Program-made: the position numbers and the translations under genes | Part shown: one piece after another, positions 56,661 to 64,000 of the stretch | Position numbering within the stretch: the stretch's first letter is position 1 | How the letters are laid out: every line of letters starts with the position of its first letter | Assembly: GCA_963665765.1 (NCBI GenBank) | Contig: OY762464.1 | Coordinates: 1,116,001 to 1,180,000, forward strand | Source of the DNA: Bin76 sp963665765 | GTDB taxonomy: Bacteria; Actinomycetota; Acidimicrobiia; Spongiisociales; ZC4RG35 | DNA: 64,000 nt | Direction of reading: 5' to 3' | Notes under the pieces: generated by a model | The model's input: the letters and a program-made list of their open reading frames with translations, nothing else | Told to the model about the DNA's origin: nothing | The model's database searches: none

Positions 56661-56663
56661 CAC

Positions 56664-56912
56664 TTAATCGCCCGCGCCGGACCAGAGATCCGCAACTGCC
56701 TCTCGTATGATCCGATGCCCATCCCCGGCCATGTCGAACCGATCGCCGTTTACCATCCCGCATATTGATTCGAGGCTTCCCGCCGGCGCCGCGACGGCCA
56801 GTTCCCTTTCCAGCAAACGCCGAGTCAACTCGGCCAGGCTGATCCCGAGATCGGCCGCGTGCTGTTTGGCTCGGACATGCATCTGATCCGGCAAAGTGAT
56901 GACAGTTCTCAT
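56664..56912 (-). CDS. VapB-type ribbon-helix-helix antitoxin
   Basis: 82 aa. MRTVITLPDQMHVRAKQHAA followed by LGISLAELTRRLLERELAV is the CopG/Arc-type ribbon-helix-helix DNA-binding fold; the acidic C-terminus would mask the toxin. It ends right before the PIN toxin gene. Confidence 0.85.
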   Translation of the reverse strand: MRTVITLPDQMHVRAKQHAADLGISLAELTRRLLERELAVAAPAGSLESICGMVNGDRFDMAGDGHRIIREAVADLWSGAGD

Positions 56913-56922
56913 GGATGAGACA

Positions 56923-57228
56923 TCATAGCATCAGCATCATGATATCTCCATCCCCCCTGGAACCTGGCCGACTGGGATTGGCCCCACCGGATTTGTTGTT
57001 CCGACCGGCTGAACCCCACGCGGCGTCGGCAGCCGAGACCGGCTCGATCCGGATCCCGTAGCCCATCGGAAGCGCTCCGTGCAGCCCCCAATCACGATCC
57101 GCCGCCCGCACCTTCTGCATCACCTCCGACCAGTGGGCGGCGCCACAGTAAGCACCTTCCGATAGGGCCGGACTCCCCACCTCGGCCCCGTCCTCACTCA
57201 GCAGGAAGACCAGGATCGCCGGACTTTC
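56923..57228 (-). pseudogene. Remnant of a second VapC-like PIN toxin
   Basis: PAILVFLLSEDGAEVGSPAL, then AAHWSEVMQKVRAADRDW and YGIRIEPVSAADA match the first two thirds of a PIN toxin (strand with S-A-I-L, N/H-W-S-E-V). The first residues with the catalytic Asp (usual V-L-D-A-S) and the C-terminal third are replaced by unrelated sequence, and the 5' end is swallowed by the end of the CrtI-like gene. It is inactive. Confidence 0.45.
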
Positions 57229-58637
57229 CGAAGAGCCCGCAGGGCGGCCTGCGCCGCGTGATAGCCACACATGCCGTGGACTCCTCCGCCCGGCGGAGTG
57301 GAAGAGGAACACAAAAAGATCCGATCGGCGCCAGTGGCATAGGGTGACCATCCCCGGAAGGGACCGCGCAACGTCCGTCTCAATCCCAACACCCCGCCGC
57401 CGATGTCGCCGCCCACATAATTGGGGTTGTAACCCTCCCACTGGGAAGCGGCCATGGTGTGACAGGCCACAATGGTGTCACGAAAGCCCGGAGCGTGCCG
57501 CTCGATCTCCTTCTCCACCAGCGCCCGCACGTCGGCCGAGCTCCCCGACGGCACATGGGTGTAGGCCCACAGAACATGGCCGTCCGCCTGCGATCGGGAG
57601 GGGTCGAACAGAGACGGCTGGGCGGCCACCACGAAGGGCCGATCCGGCAGGCGGCCGGCCCACACCGCCCGCTCGGCGGCGGCGATCCGCCGGTGGTCGC
57701 CGCCCAGATGCAGGACACCGGCCATGGTCATCCGGGCGTCCCGCCAAGGCGCCGGTCGGGACAGCGCCCAATCGAGTTTGAACACCCCCGGTCCATGCCG
57801 GAACCACGGAGCAACACCGTCGCCGCCCGCCCCCCGCCCTCTCCGGAGCATCTCATCCAACTTCGATGGCGCCAAATCGGCCAGCACCACCCGGTGGGGA
57901 GGAAGTTCCGCCAGATCCCTCACCCGGCGTCCGGTGTCGATCTTTCCCCCCAAGTCCGCCAAGTGAGCGGCCAGAGCATCGGCCAGCACTTGGGAACCCC
58001 CCTCCACGAAAGGCCAGCCATACCGATGTCCGGCCACCAACAGCATCCATCCCACCCCCGAGGTAAGAGGTTTTTCCAGTGGCATCATGGGATGAGCGGC
58101 CACCCCGGCAAAGAGCGACCGGGCAGCCGAACCCTTGAACCTGCGAATATCCCAAGAAGCCGGACGGGCCAGGGAAGCCATTCTCAGCAGCGCCCCGAGA
58201 TCAGGACCGAGCCGCGCGGGCGGGCCGAAGAGACGGCTTTCCAAGCGAGGCCACCGCCGATCGAAGGCCTGCGCCCTCCGCAGATAACGACTCCCATCCA
58301 CCCCCAGTCCCTCGGCGGTCTCCTCGATCGAACGATGAAGCAACACCACCTCGCCGTCGTCGAGCGGGTGGGCCAGGATCGTCGGCGGATGGATCCACCG
58401 CAGCCCCTTCCGAGCCAGGGGAAGCCGTCTGAAAAATGGCGAACCCCGACCCAGGGGGTGGGAAGTGGCGCAGACATCATGCCGAGCGCCGGGGATGGTC
58501 AACTCCGCAGTCCGACACCCTCCCCCCACTGCCCCGGCTGCCTCCACCAGCAACGTGGAATGCCCCGCCTCCGCCAGCACTATCGCCGCCGCCAAGCCGT
58601 TGGGGCCCGCTCCGATTACCACCGCGTCATAGCCCAT
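57198..58637 (-). CDS. CrtI/phytoene-dehydrogenase-like FAD oxidoreductase
   Basis: 479 aa. FAD-binding VVIGAGPNGLAAAIVLAEAG at the N-terminus, EAAGAVGGGCRT, then substrate-domain segments, WPFVEGGSQVLADALAAHLA, and the terminal IFLCSSSTPPGGGVHGMCGY typical of the NAD(P)/FAD-dependent CrtI-like family. Substrate unknown: many actinobacterial members act on carotenoids or lipids. ATG 58637 is chosen; the longer reading upstream runs into a histidine-kinase remnant. Confidence 0.85.
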   Translation of the reverse strand: MGYDAVVIGAGPNGLAAAIVLAEAGHSTLLVEAAGAVGGGCRTAELTIPGARHDVCATSHPLGRGSPFFRRLPLARKGLRWIHPPTILAHPLDDGEVVLLHRSIEETAEGLGVDGSRYLRRAQAFDRRWPRLESRLFGPPARLGPDLGALLRMASLARPASWDIRRFKGSAARSLFAGVAAHPMMPLEKPLTSGVGWMLLVAGHRYGWPFVEGGSQVLADALAAHLADLGGKIDTGRRVRDLAELPPHRVVLADLAPSKLDEMLRRGRGAGGDGVAPWFRHGPGVFKLDWALSRPAPWRDARMTMAGVLHLGGDHRRIAAAERAVWAGRLPDRPFVVAAQPSLFDPSRSQADGHVLWAYTHVPSGSSADVRALVEKEIERHAPGFRDTIVACHTMAASQWEGYNPNYVGGDIGGGVLGLRRTLRGPFRGWSPYATGADRIFLCSSSTPPGGGVHGMCGYHAAQAALRALRKVRRSWSSC

Positions 58638-58639
58638 CG

Positions 58640-58877
58640 TCACGGCCCGACGGTAGCCAAATGCCTGCTGTGAGCGATGGGTCTCAGAAAAAAGAGGCGC
58701 CATCGCCGGCGGAGGGAACCCGCCGAACGAAAGTGGACCCCTCCCTCCAACAGGCTCTTCACAGTCACTTTTCCGCCGTGTCGCTCTGCGACATGTTTGA
58801 CAATTGCCAGACCCAGTCCCGGTGCCGCCGGTTTGGCGGGAACGGGCCACATCCACCCGATAGAACCTCTCGAACAC
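58640..58877 (-). pseudogene. C-terminal remnant of a sensor histidine kinase
   Basis: FERFYRVDVARSRQTGGTG in one frame and, after a single extra G, LGLAIVKHVAERHGGKVTVK with SLLEGGVHF in another. These are the F and G2 boxes of HATPase_c. The rest of the kinase is absent upstream. Inactive fragment. Confidence 0.7.
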
Positions 58878-58930
58878 AGATCGCTGCCTACGTGAACGCC
58901 AGGCGAATTCTCAGCGGTTATCGCACCGAC

Positions 58931-60982
58931 TCAGAAGCGGGCTTGCGCTCTCGCCTCGGCCAGCCCCTGCAGTTCCAGATGGGCCATTCGGGTGACGGTT
59001 CCCTTCACCCTGCTCCACCGGCCGTCCGGACCCAACTCCCAGGCCAGGGTGTCGTCGGCTATCAGCACCTCCAGCATCTCGTCGATACGGAAACGCAGGT
59101 CAGGATCCTCGATGGGAACCAGCACCTCCACCCGCGAGTCGAGGTTACGCGGCATGAGGTCGGCGGAGCCCATATAGTAGACCCGGCCATCCCGGCCACC
59201 GAAGCGGTACACCCGGGAGTGCTCCAGATACCTGCCCACCAGGGAACGAACCCGGATGTTCTCCGACATGCCCTTCACCCCCGGCACCAGACCACAGATC
59301 CCCCGGACCACCAGTTCGACACGAGCCCCTGCGCAAGAGGCCGCATAGAGCGATTCGATCATCATCGGGTCGATCAGCGAGTTCGCCTTCATAGTTATCA
59401 GCCCGCCCGGATGAGCCTGAGAGTCGATGAGCTGCAGCAGGCGAGGGCGGGTGAAAACGGGAGAGACCAGGAGCTTGCGGTAACTCGGATGACGGCTGTA
59501 TCCGGTCAGGAAGTTGAACAGAAAACTCAAATCGGAACCCACTAGTTCGTCACAGGTAAACAGCCCCAGATCCTCGTATATGCGGGCGGTCTGTTCGTTG
59601 TAATTGCCGGTTCCCACATGGGAGTAGAGGCGAATCATTCCCTCTTCCCGGCGCACCACCAGGGTTATCTTGCTGTGAGTCTTCAAACCCACCACCCCGT
59701 ACACCACGTGCACGCCGTTCTCCTCCAGCCGCTGCGCCCAGGTGATGTTGGCGTCCTCGTCGAAACGGGCCTTCAGCTCCACCAGCGCCACCACCTGCTT
59801 GCCTCGCAGGGCGGCTTCCATCAGCGACTTCATGATCACCGAGTCGCTCGAGGTGCGATACAGGGTCTGCTTGATGGCCAGCACGTCGGGATCGGCGGCG
59901 GCCTGGGCGATGAACTCCTCCACCGAGGTGGAGAAAGATTCGTAGGGATGGTGCACCAGGATGTCACCCTCCCGGATCACCTCAAAGAAGTCCAGTTGTT
60001 CACTGAGGCGTCCTGCCAGCCGAGGATGTGTCACCCACGCCCAGGGCTGGTACAGCAGGTCAGGTCGGGGAAGGGAAGCCATAAAACCCAGGTCGGCCAC
60101 GTTCAGCACCCCGTCCATGACATAGACATCGGAATCGGAGATCTCCAATTCTCTGGTCAGCAGTTCCAACACTTCACTGCTCATCGACCCGGTCACCTCC
60201 AATCGGACCGCCCGACCGAATCGGCGACGGGTCAGCTCCGACTCGATGGCGGCCAGCAGATCGCCCCCCGCGTCCTCCTCCAATTCGAAGTCGGCGTTGC
60301 GGGTCACTCGGAAAAGGTGATAGTCCAAGATTCGTATTCCGGGGAACAACTGGTCCAGATGGGCGGCGATCACCTCATCGAGCGAAACAAACCACCCGGC
60401 CCGGGACAGGGGAACGAAGGCGGGAAGAATCGGAGGGATCTTCACCCGGGCGAATCGCACCGCTTTGCTCTCCATCTCCTGCACCTGGATCGCCAGGTTG
60501 AGAGAGAGACTGGAGATGTGAGGGAAAGGATGGGCCGGATCCACCGCCAGGGGAGTCAACACGGGAAACACCGTGTCCCGGAAATACTGGCCGAGGTAGG
60601 AGGCGGTTTCTTCGTCCAAATCGGCATAGGTCTGCAGGCCTATGCCGGCCTCAGCCAGGGACGGTTCCAAAATGTCCCGGTAGATCTTGGAAGCCCGCAG
60701 ATACTGCTCGGAGGTCTCGGCGCGGATGGCCGAAAGCTGCTGGCCGGCGGTGCGTCCGTCGGGAGTCCTTCCCACCACCCCGTGCGCCACCTGCTCTTTG
60801 AGTCCCGCCACCCTCACCTGGAAGAATTCGTCCAGGTTGGAAGCCCAGATGGAAAGAAACCGCACTTTCTCCAGCAGCGGAACGTCTGGGCGCTCGGCCA
60901 GAAAAAGGACCCGGCTGTTGAAATCCAGCCAGGAAAGCTCCCGGTTGAGAACGCGGATAGAAACTTCTTGGTGGGCAGGCAT
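58931..60982 (-). CDS. ppk1: Polyphosphate kinase 1
   Basis: 683 aa. RELSWLDFNSRVLFLAERPD (N domain), HPFPHISSLSLNLAI, HHPYESFSTSVEEFIAQAAA, KQTLYRTSSDS, and RLYSHVGTGNYNEQTARIYE, which holds the autophosphorylated His; then a second HKD-type region ending in MPRNLDSRVEVLVPIEDP. It polymerises the gamma-phosphate of ATP into polyphosphate. ATG 60982 preferred. No ppx/phoU neighbours. Confidence 0.95.
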   Translation of the reverse strand: MPAHQEVSIRVLNRELSWLDFNSRVLFLAERPDVPLLEKVRFLSIWASNLDEFFQVRVAGLKEQVAHGVVGRTPDGRTAGQQLSAIRAETSEQYLRASKIYRDILEPSLAEAGIGLQTYADLDEETASYLGQYFRDTVFPVLTPLAVDPAHPFPHISSLSLNLAIQVQEMESKAVRFARVKIPPILPAFVPLSRAGWFVSLDEVIAAHLDQLFPGIRILDYHLFRVTRNADFELEEDAGGDLLAAIESELTRRRFGRAVRLEVTGSMSSEVLELLTRELEISDSDVYVMDGVLNVADLGFMASLPRPDLLYQPWAWVTHPRLAGRLSEQLDFFEVIREGDILVHHPYESFSTSVEEFIAQAAADPDVLAIKQTLYRTSSDSVIMKSLMEAALRGKQVVALVELKARFDEDANITWAQRLEENGVHVVYGVVGLKTHSKITLVVRREEGMIRLYSHVGTGNYNEQTARIYEDLGLFTCDELVGSDLSFLFNFLTGYSRHPSYRKLLVSPVFTRPRLLQLIDSQAHPGGLITMKANSLIDPMMIESLYAASCAGARVELVVRGICGLVPGVKGMSENIRVRSLVGRYLEHSRVYRFGGRDGRVYYMGSADLMPRNLDSRVEVLVPIEDPDLRFRIDEMLEVLIADDTLAWELGPDGRWSRVKGTVTRMAHLELQGLAEARAQARF

Positions 60983-61160
60983 CAAATCCTCACAGAGAAC
61001 CGGTCACAAAAAGAGTAGCTTCGCCAACCGGGCTATAGCCAGAATTGGCGAGAATACCAAGTTCGGCGAGGTCCGGGATGTCCCGCCCCGCTCTCCGAAA
61101 ACCGGCCCCCGCCCAAACGTTTCTCCGATATGAGCGCCTCTTTGATATTCTCATATCCCT

Positions 61161-62966
61161 ATGAGCGTCTACCGGCCCCCTCTGCGAGATATCGATTTCG
61201 TTCTGGAGCACATCGCCGATCTCGAGTCCCTGTCCAAACTGAATGGCTACCAGCATGCCGACCCGGCAACGGTTTATTACCTGCTGGCGGAGGCAGGTCG
61301 TTTCTGCTCCGAAGTGGTGGCGCCACTCAACCGGGTCGGAGACACCGAGGGTGCGATGCTCACCCAAGACGGAACAGTGAAGACCCCCACCGGATTCGCC
61401 GAGGCCTACCGTCAGCTGGTGGAAGCCGGTTGGCAGGGCATTTCCCTGCCTGCGCAGTGGGGTGGAGGGGGCATGCCCCAAGCGGTGGGATTCGCGGTGG
61501 ATGAGATGTTGATCTCCTCGAGCCTGGCCTTTTCGCTGTGCTCCACCCTCACCGCCGGAACCGTCCACATGCTCAGCATGCACGGATCGGCCGAGCAACA
61601 GGATCTGTACCTGGAGAAACTGATCGGCGGCGAATGGTCGGGAACCATGAACCTCACCGAGCCCCAGGCAGGATCGGATGTGGGAGCCCTCACCACCAAA
61701 GCCATCCCCCAACCGGATGGGACCTACCGGATCACCGGAACCAAGATCTTCATCACCTGGGGCGACCACGACATGGCCGACAACATCATCCACACCGTCC
61801 TGGCGCGGATTCCCGGCGGTCCCCCGGGCACCAGAGGCATCTCTTTGTTCATCGTCCCCAAGCGAATTGTCGGCCCCGATGGCCGACCGGGAAAGCTCAA
61901 CGACATCCGCACCGTCTCCCTGGAGCACAAACTGGGCATCCACGGGAGCCCCACCTGCATGCTCTCCTATGGCGAGCGAGGGGGGGCGGTCGGTTATCGG
62001 GTGGGGCCTGCCCACGGGGGCATGGCCCGGATGTTCACCATGATGAACGCGGCCCGGATCGCGGTGGGACAGGGGGGTCTGGCAGTGGCGGAACGCGCCT
62101 ACCAGAAAGCCTTGGAGTTCTCCTGGGAGCGCCGCCAGGGAAGAGCGGTGGGCGCCCCGCCGGGCGAGCAGTCACCGATCGTGGAACACCCCGACATCCG
62201 TCGACTGCTGGCCACCATGAAAGCTCAGATCGAGGCGATGAGAGCCCTGTTGTTCTACTGCGTGGCCGCCGCCGACCGCTCCCAACACGCCGAGACCGAG
62301 GAGGAGCGAAACCGCAACGGCGAGTTGGCGGCGCTACTGACTCCGGTCGCCAAAGCCTGGTGCAGCGATCTGGGGGTGGAGATTGCTTCCCACGGCATCC
62401 AGATCCACGGCGGCATGGGATTCGTGGAGGAGACCGGCGCCGCCCAGTTCTTCCGAGACTCGCGGATCAGCCCCATCTATGAGGGCACCAACGGCATCCA
62501 GGCCATCGACCTGGTAACCAGAAAGCTCCCCATCCGGTCGGGGGCGGTGGTCAGGGAGTTGCTGGAAGAGATACGGGCCACCGCCGCCGAGGCGGCTTCG
62601 GTCGACGAATTGCGGGCGTCCGGAGAGGAGTTGGAGCGAGCCGCCCGCAGCCTGGAGCGAGCCGGCCGGGCCTTGGGGTCACATCTGGCCAGAGGCGGCT
62701 ATCGGGACGCGCTGGCCGGCGCATACCCGTACCTGACCATGTTCGGCACGGTCATGGGAGGGTGGCTGATGGTCCGGTCGGCTCAGGCCGCCCGGGCGCG
62801 CATGGGCGCCAGCGATGACGACAAATGGCTGCGGCAAAAGGTCACCACCACCCGCTTCTACTGTGAGCACCTCCTTCCGCAGGCGGCGTCCTTGGAAAGG
62901 GCCGCGTCGGGCGGGTCGGATTTGCTCTACCAGTTGGATTTCAGAACCCCGACAACCGCCCACTAA
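61161..62966 (+). CDS. Acyl-CoA dehydrogenase of the ~600-residue DmdC-like group
   Basis: 601 aa. N-terminal helix domain, FAD-binding GTMNLTEPQAGSDVGALTTK and YRITGTKIFITWGDHDMADN, MNAARIAVGQGGLAVAERAY, GIQIHGGMGFVEETGAAQFF and the C-terminal RDSRISPIYEGTNGIQAIDL with the catalytic Glu; an extra C-terminal domain follows. The long form is shared by 3-methylmercaptopropionyl-CoA dehydrogenases and related fatty-acid enzymes; without dmdA/B/D nearby the substrate cannot be fixed. Confidence 0.9.
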   Translation: MSVYRPPLRDIDFVLEHIADLESLSKLNGYQHADPATVYYLLAEAGRFCSEVVAPLNRVGDTEGAMLTQDGTVKTPTGFAEAYRQLVEAGWQGISLPAQWGGGGMPQAVGFAVDEMLISSSLAFSLCSTLTAGTVHMLSMHGSAEQQDLYLEKLIGGEWSGTMNLTEPQAGSDVGALTTKAIPQPDGTYRITGTKIFITWGDHDMADNIIHTVLARIPGGPPGTRGISLFIVPKRIVGPDGRPGKLNDIRTVSLEHKLGIHGSPTCMLSYGERGGAVGYRVGPAHGGMARMFTMMNAARIAVGQGGLAVAERAYQKALEFSWERRQGRAVGAPPGEQSPIVEHPDIRRLLATMKAQIEAMRALLFYCVAAADRSQHAETEEERNRNGELAALLTPVAKAWCSDLGVEIASHGIQIHGGMGFVEETGAAQFFRDSRISPIYEGTNGIQAIDLVTRKLPIRSGAVVRELLEEIRATAAEAASVDELRASGEELERAARSLERAGRALGSHLARGGYRDALAGAYPYLTMFGTVMGGWLMVRSAQAARARMGASDDDKWLRQKVTTTRFYCEHLLPQAASLERAASGGSDLLYQLDFRTPTTAH

Positions 62967-62980
62967 GAAAGGATGCACCG

Positions 62981-63355
62981 ATGAGACCGGTCCACTTTGA
63001 ATGCCAGAGTCCGGATCCCGCCGCCAGCCGAGACTTCTTTGCGAAGGCCTTGGGGTGGACCTTCCAGCAGTGGGGTGACTTCCCGTACTGGTTGGCCACC
63101 ACCGGCCCGGACGAGCAGATGGGTATCAACGGAGCACTGATGCCGTCTGCCGATGGGAAGCCTCAGACGGTGATAGTGGTGGACACGCCGGACATCAACC
63201 GCGCCCTGGAAAGCATTTCCGAGGCGGGCGGCGAGATGGCACTGCCCATTCAGGAAATCCCCGATGTGGGTAAAGTGGCCTACTGCCGCGACCCGCAGGG
63301 GATACTGTTCGGCGTCTATCAAGCCGCCTCGATGGACTCGGCCGAGGACGACTGA
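62981..63355 (+). CDS. Single-domain VOC-family protein
   Basis: 124 aa. MRPVHFECQSPDPAASRDFF and AKALGWTFQQWG open the VOC fold; VAYCRDPQGILFGVYQA closes it with the usual D-P-x-G. AAAGGA precedes the ATG, 14 bases after the acyl-CoA dehydrogenase, so probably co-transcribed. Likely a metal-dependent lyase, isomerase or binding protein; no specific reaction is evident. Confidence 0.85.
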   Translation: MRPVHFECQSPDPAASRDFFAKALGWTFQQWGDFPYWLATTGPDEQMGINGALMPSADGKPQTVIVVDTPDINRALESISEAGGEMALPIQEIPDVGKVAYCRDPQGILFGVYQAASMDSAEDD

Positions 63356-63394
63356 GGACCCGAAGGTGATGCGAACTAAAAAGGAGGGAAGCGC

Positions 63395-64000
63395 GTGAAG
63401 AAACGCAGGGTAGCCGTGACCGGAGTGGGGGTGGTCACCGGACCGGGCCAGGGCGTCGAAGCCTTTTGGGAAGGCCTCACCCAAGACCCGGGCATAGGGC
63501 CTTTTGTCATAAAAGATTGGGATCCCTCGGCATGGATTCCGCGCCGCGAGGCCCGGCGGCTCGATCTGTTCTCCCAGTATGCGCGGGTGGCTGCTCACGA
63601 GGCGCTTCAGATGGCCGGGGATCACCGAACCGATCCGGAGCGCTCCGGCGCCTGCGTGGGCACCGGGATCGGCGGAATGCGGTCGTTCGAATACCTGGTG
63701 GAGGCCGTCAATCACAGCCCCAGGCCGCGTCCCTCTCCTCTGGCCATCCCCATGATGATGAGCAATGCGGCCGCGGCCGACATATCCATCAAGTTCGGAT
63801 TTCTGGGACCGGCCACCACCCAGACCCTGGCCTGCGCGGCGGGCGCCCAGGCCATCTGCGACGCTCTGCGCCAGATTCAATGGGGATACGTCGATCTGAT
63901 GGTGGCGGGCGGATCCGAAGCCGCAGTGAGACCGGCCACCATCGCCGGATTCCGCTCCGCCCGAGCCCTGTCCCCCACCAACGAATCACGACCGTTCGAC
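63395..64000 (+). CDS. Beta-ketoacyl-ACP synthase II-like protein, cut by window end
   Basis: 202 codons visible, GTG start with AAAGGAGGG 6 bases upstream. VAVTGVGVVTGPGQGVEAFW is the FabF N-terminus; the nucleophile Cys lies in ATTQTLACAAGAQAICDALR; VAGGSEAAVRPATIAGF follows. It condenses malonyl-ACP with an acyl chain. The second active-site histidines lie beyond the window. Confidence 0.9.
   Translation, partial: MKKRRVAVTGVGVVTGPGQGVEAFWEGLTQDPGIGPFVIKDWDPSAWIPRREARRLDLFSQYARVAAHEALQMAGDHRTDPERSGACVGTGIGGMRSFEYLVEAVNHSPRPRPSPLAIPMMMSNAAAADISIKFGFLGPATTQTLACAAGAQAICDALRQIQWGYVDLMVAGGSEAAVRPATIAGFRSARALSPTNESRPFD

Noticed and set aside
56660..56663. GTG at 56663 as start of the VapC-type toxin
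   Set aside because: Possible, but ATG at 56660 follows directly and is the more usual start; the protein differs by one residue only.

Overview
The window is high-GC, bacterial and gene-dense. It most likely comes from an actinobacterium, plausibly Acidimicrobiia. Evidence for this is the FHA - PP2C - RodA - PbpA - PknB(PASTA) cell-division cluster in typical actinobacterial order (37.8-44.0 kb), a menaquinone-type UbiE/MenG methyltransferase, many GTG/TTG starts and an HpaD/HpaE pair. The class-level placement is inference.

Layout: 0-2 kb holds small accessory genes (a RAMA-like domain protein and a coupled pair ending in a DUF2335 membrane protein). 2.2-9.8 kb is a minus-strand peptide-type ABC importer operon whose genes overlap by 4-8 bases, ending in an unusual signal-less type-1 binding protein. 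10.2-10.9 kb is a FitAB/VapBC toxin-antitoxin pair. 10.9-16.5 kb is a rearranged type ISP restriction-modification locus, the most interesting part of the window. 16.6-21.4 kb has a broken toxin, a ketol-acid reductoisomerase homologue, a truncated RecG-like regulator and hpaDE. 21.4-28.5 kb is a decayed defence island: a HEPN/Apea remnant, an intact TIR protein, an intact pentapeptide-FRG protein, a DUF499 remnant, a frameshifted Abi gene and a trace of an IS3 transposase. 28.5-36.1 kb is a bacterial microcompartment (BMC) operon with a divergent flavin amine oxidase. 36.3-48.7 kb is core genome (dnaB, pknB cluster, serS, menG, SRP RNA, tadA, tRNAs). 48.8-53 kb has two SLC13 transporters. 54.3-57.2 kb is accessory again (a J-domain membrane protein, a VWA protein, vapBC and a PIN remnant). 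57.2-64 kb has a CrtI-like oxidoreductase, ppk1, an acyl-CoA dehydrogenase and the start of a ketosynthase gene.

Main discovery: the type ISP enzyme gene (minus strand, 15746 to 11121) carries four poly-G tracts of 10-11 bases. One lies inside the methyltransferase domain. The other three sit in front of a tandem array of six divergent, homologous cassettes (A-F, about 110-145 bp apart), each encoding an alternative C-terminal segment of the same enzyme family. I translated all frames by hand. Tract 2 leads to cassette A, to a short dead end, or onward. Tract 3 leads to B, to C, or onward. Tract 4 leads to D, E or F. Every route stays open, so tract lengths alone could choose one of six protein ends; as sequenced, cassette D is selected. 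The constant C-terminal module that normally follows this segment in full-length homologues is missing from the main gene. It is encoded as a separate gene on the opposite strand just upstream (15815-16513). I infer a split, phase-variable and possibly specificity-switching restriction-modification system. Sequencing or assembly error and decay remain the alternatives to exclude.

Second points: the BMC operon has shell proteins, a CoA-acylating aldehyde dehydrogenase, a glutamine-synthetase-like ligase, an opine-dehydrogenase-like protein and a lactate/malate dehydrogenase with a BMC-style N-terminal extension, but no known signature enzyme. The PbpA-type transpeptidase lacks the catalytic lysine of SxxK.
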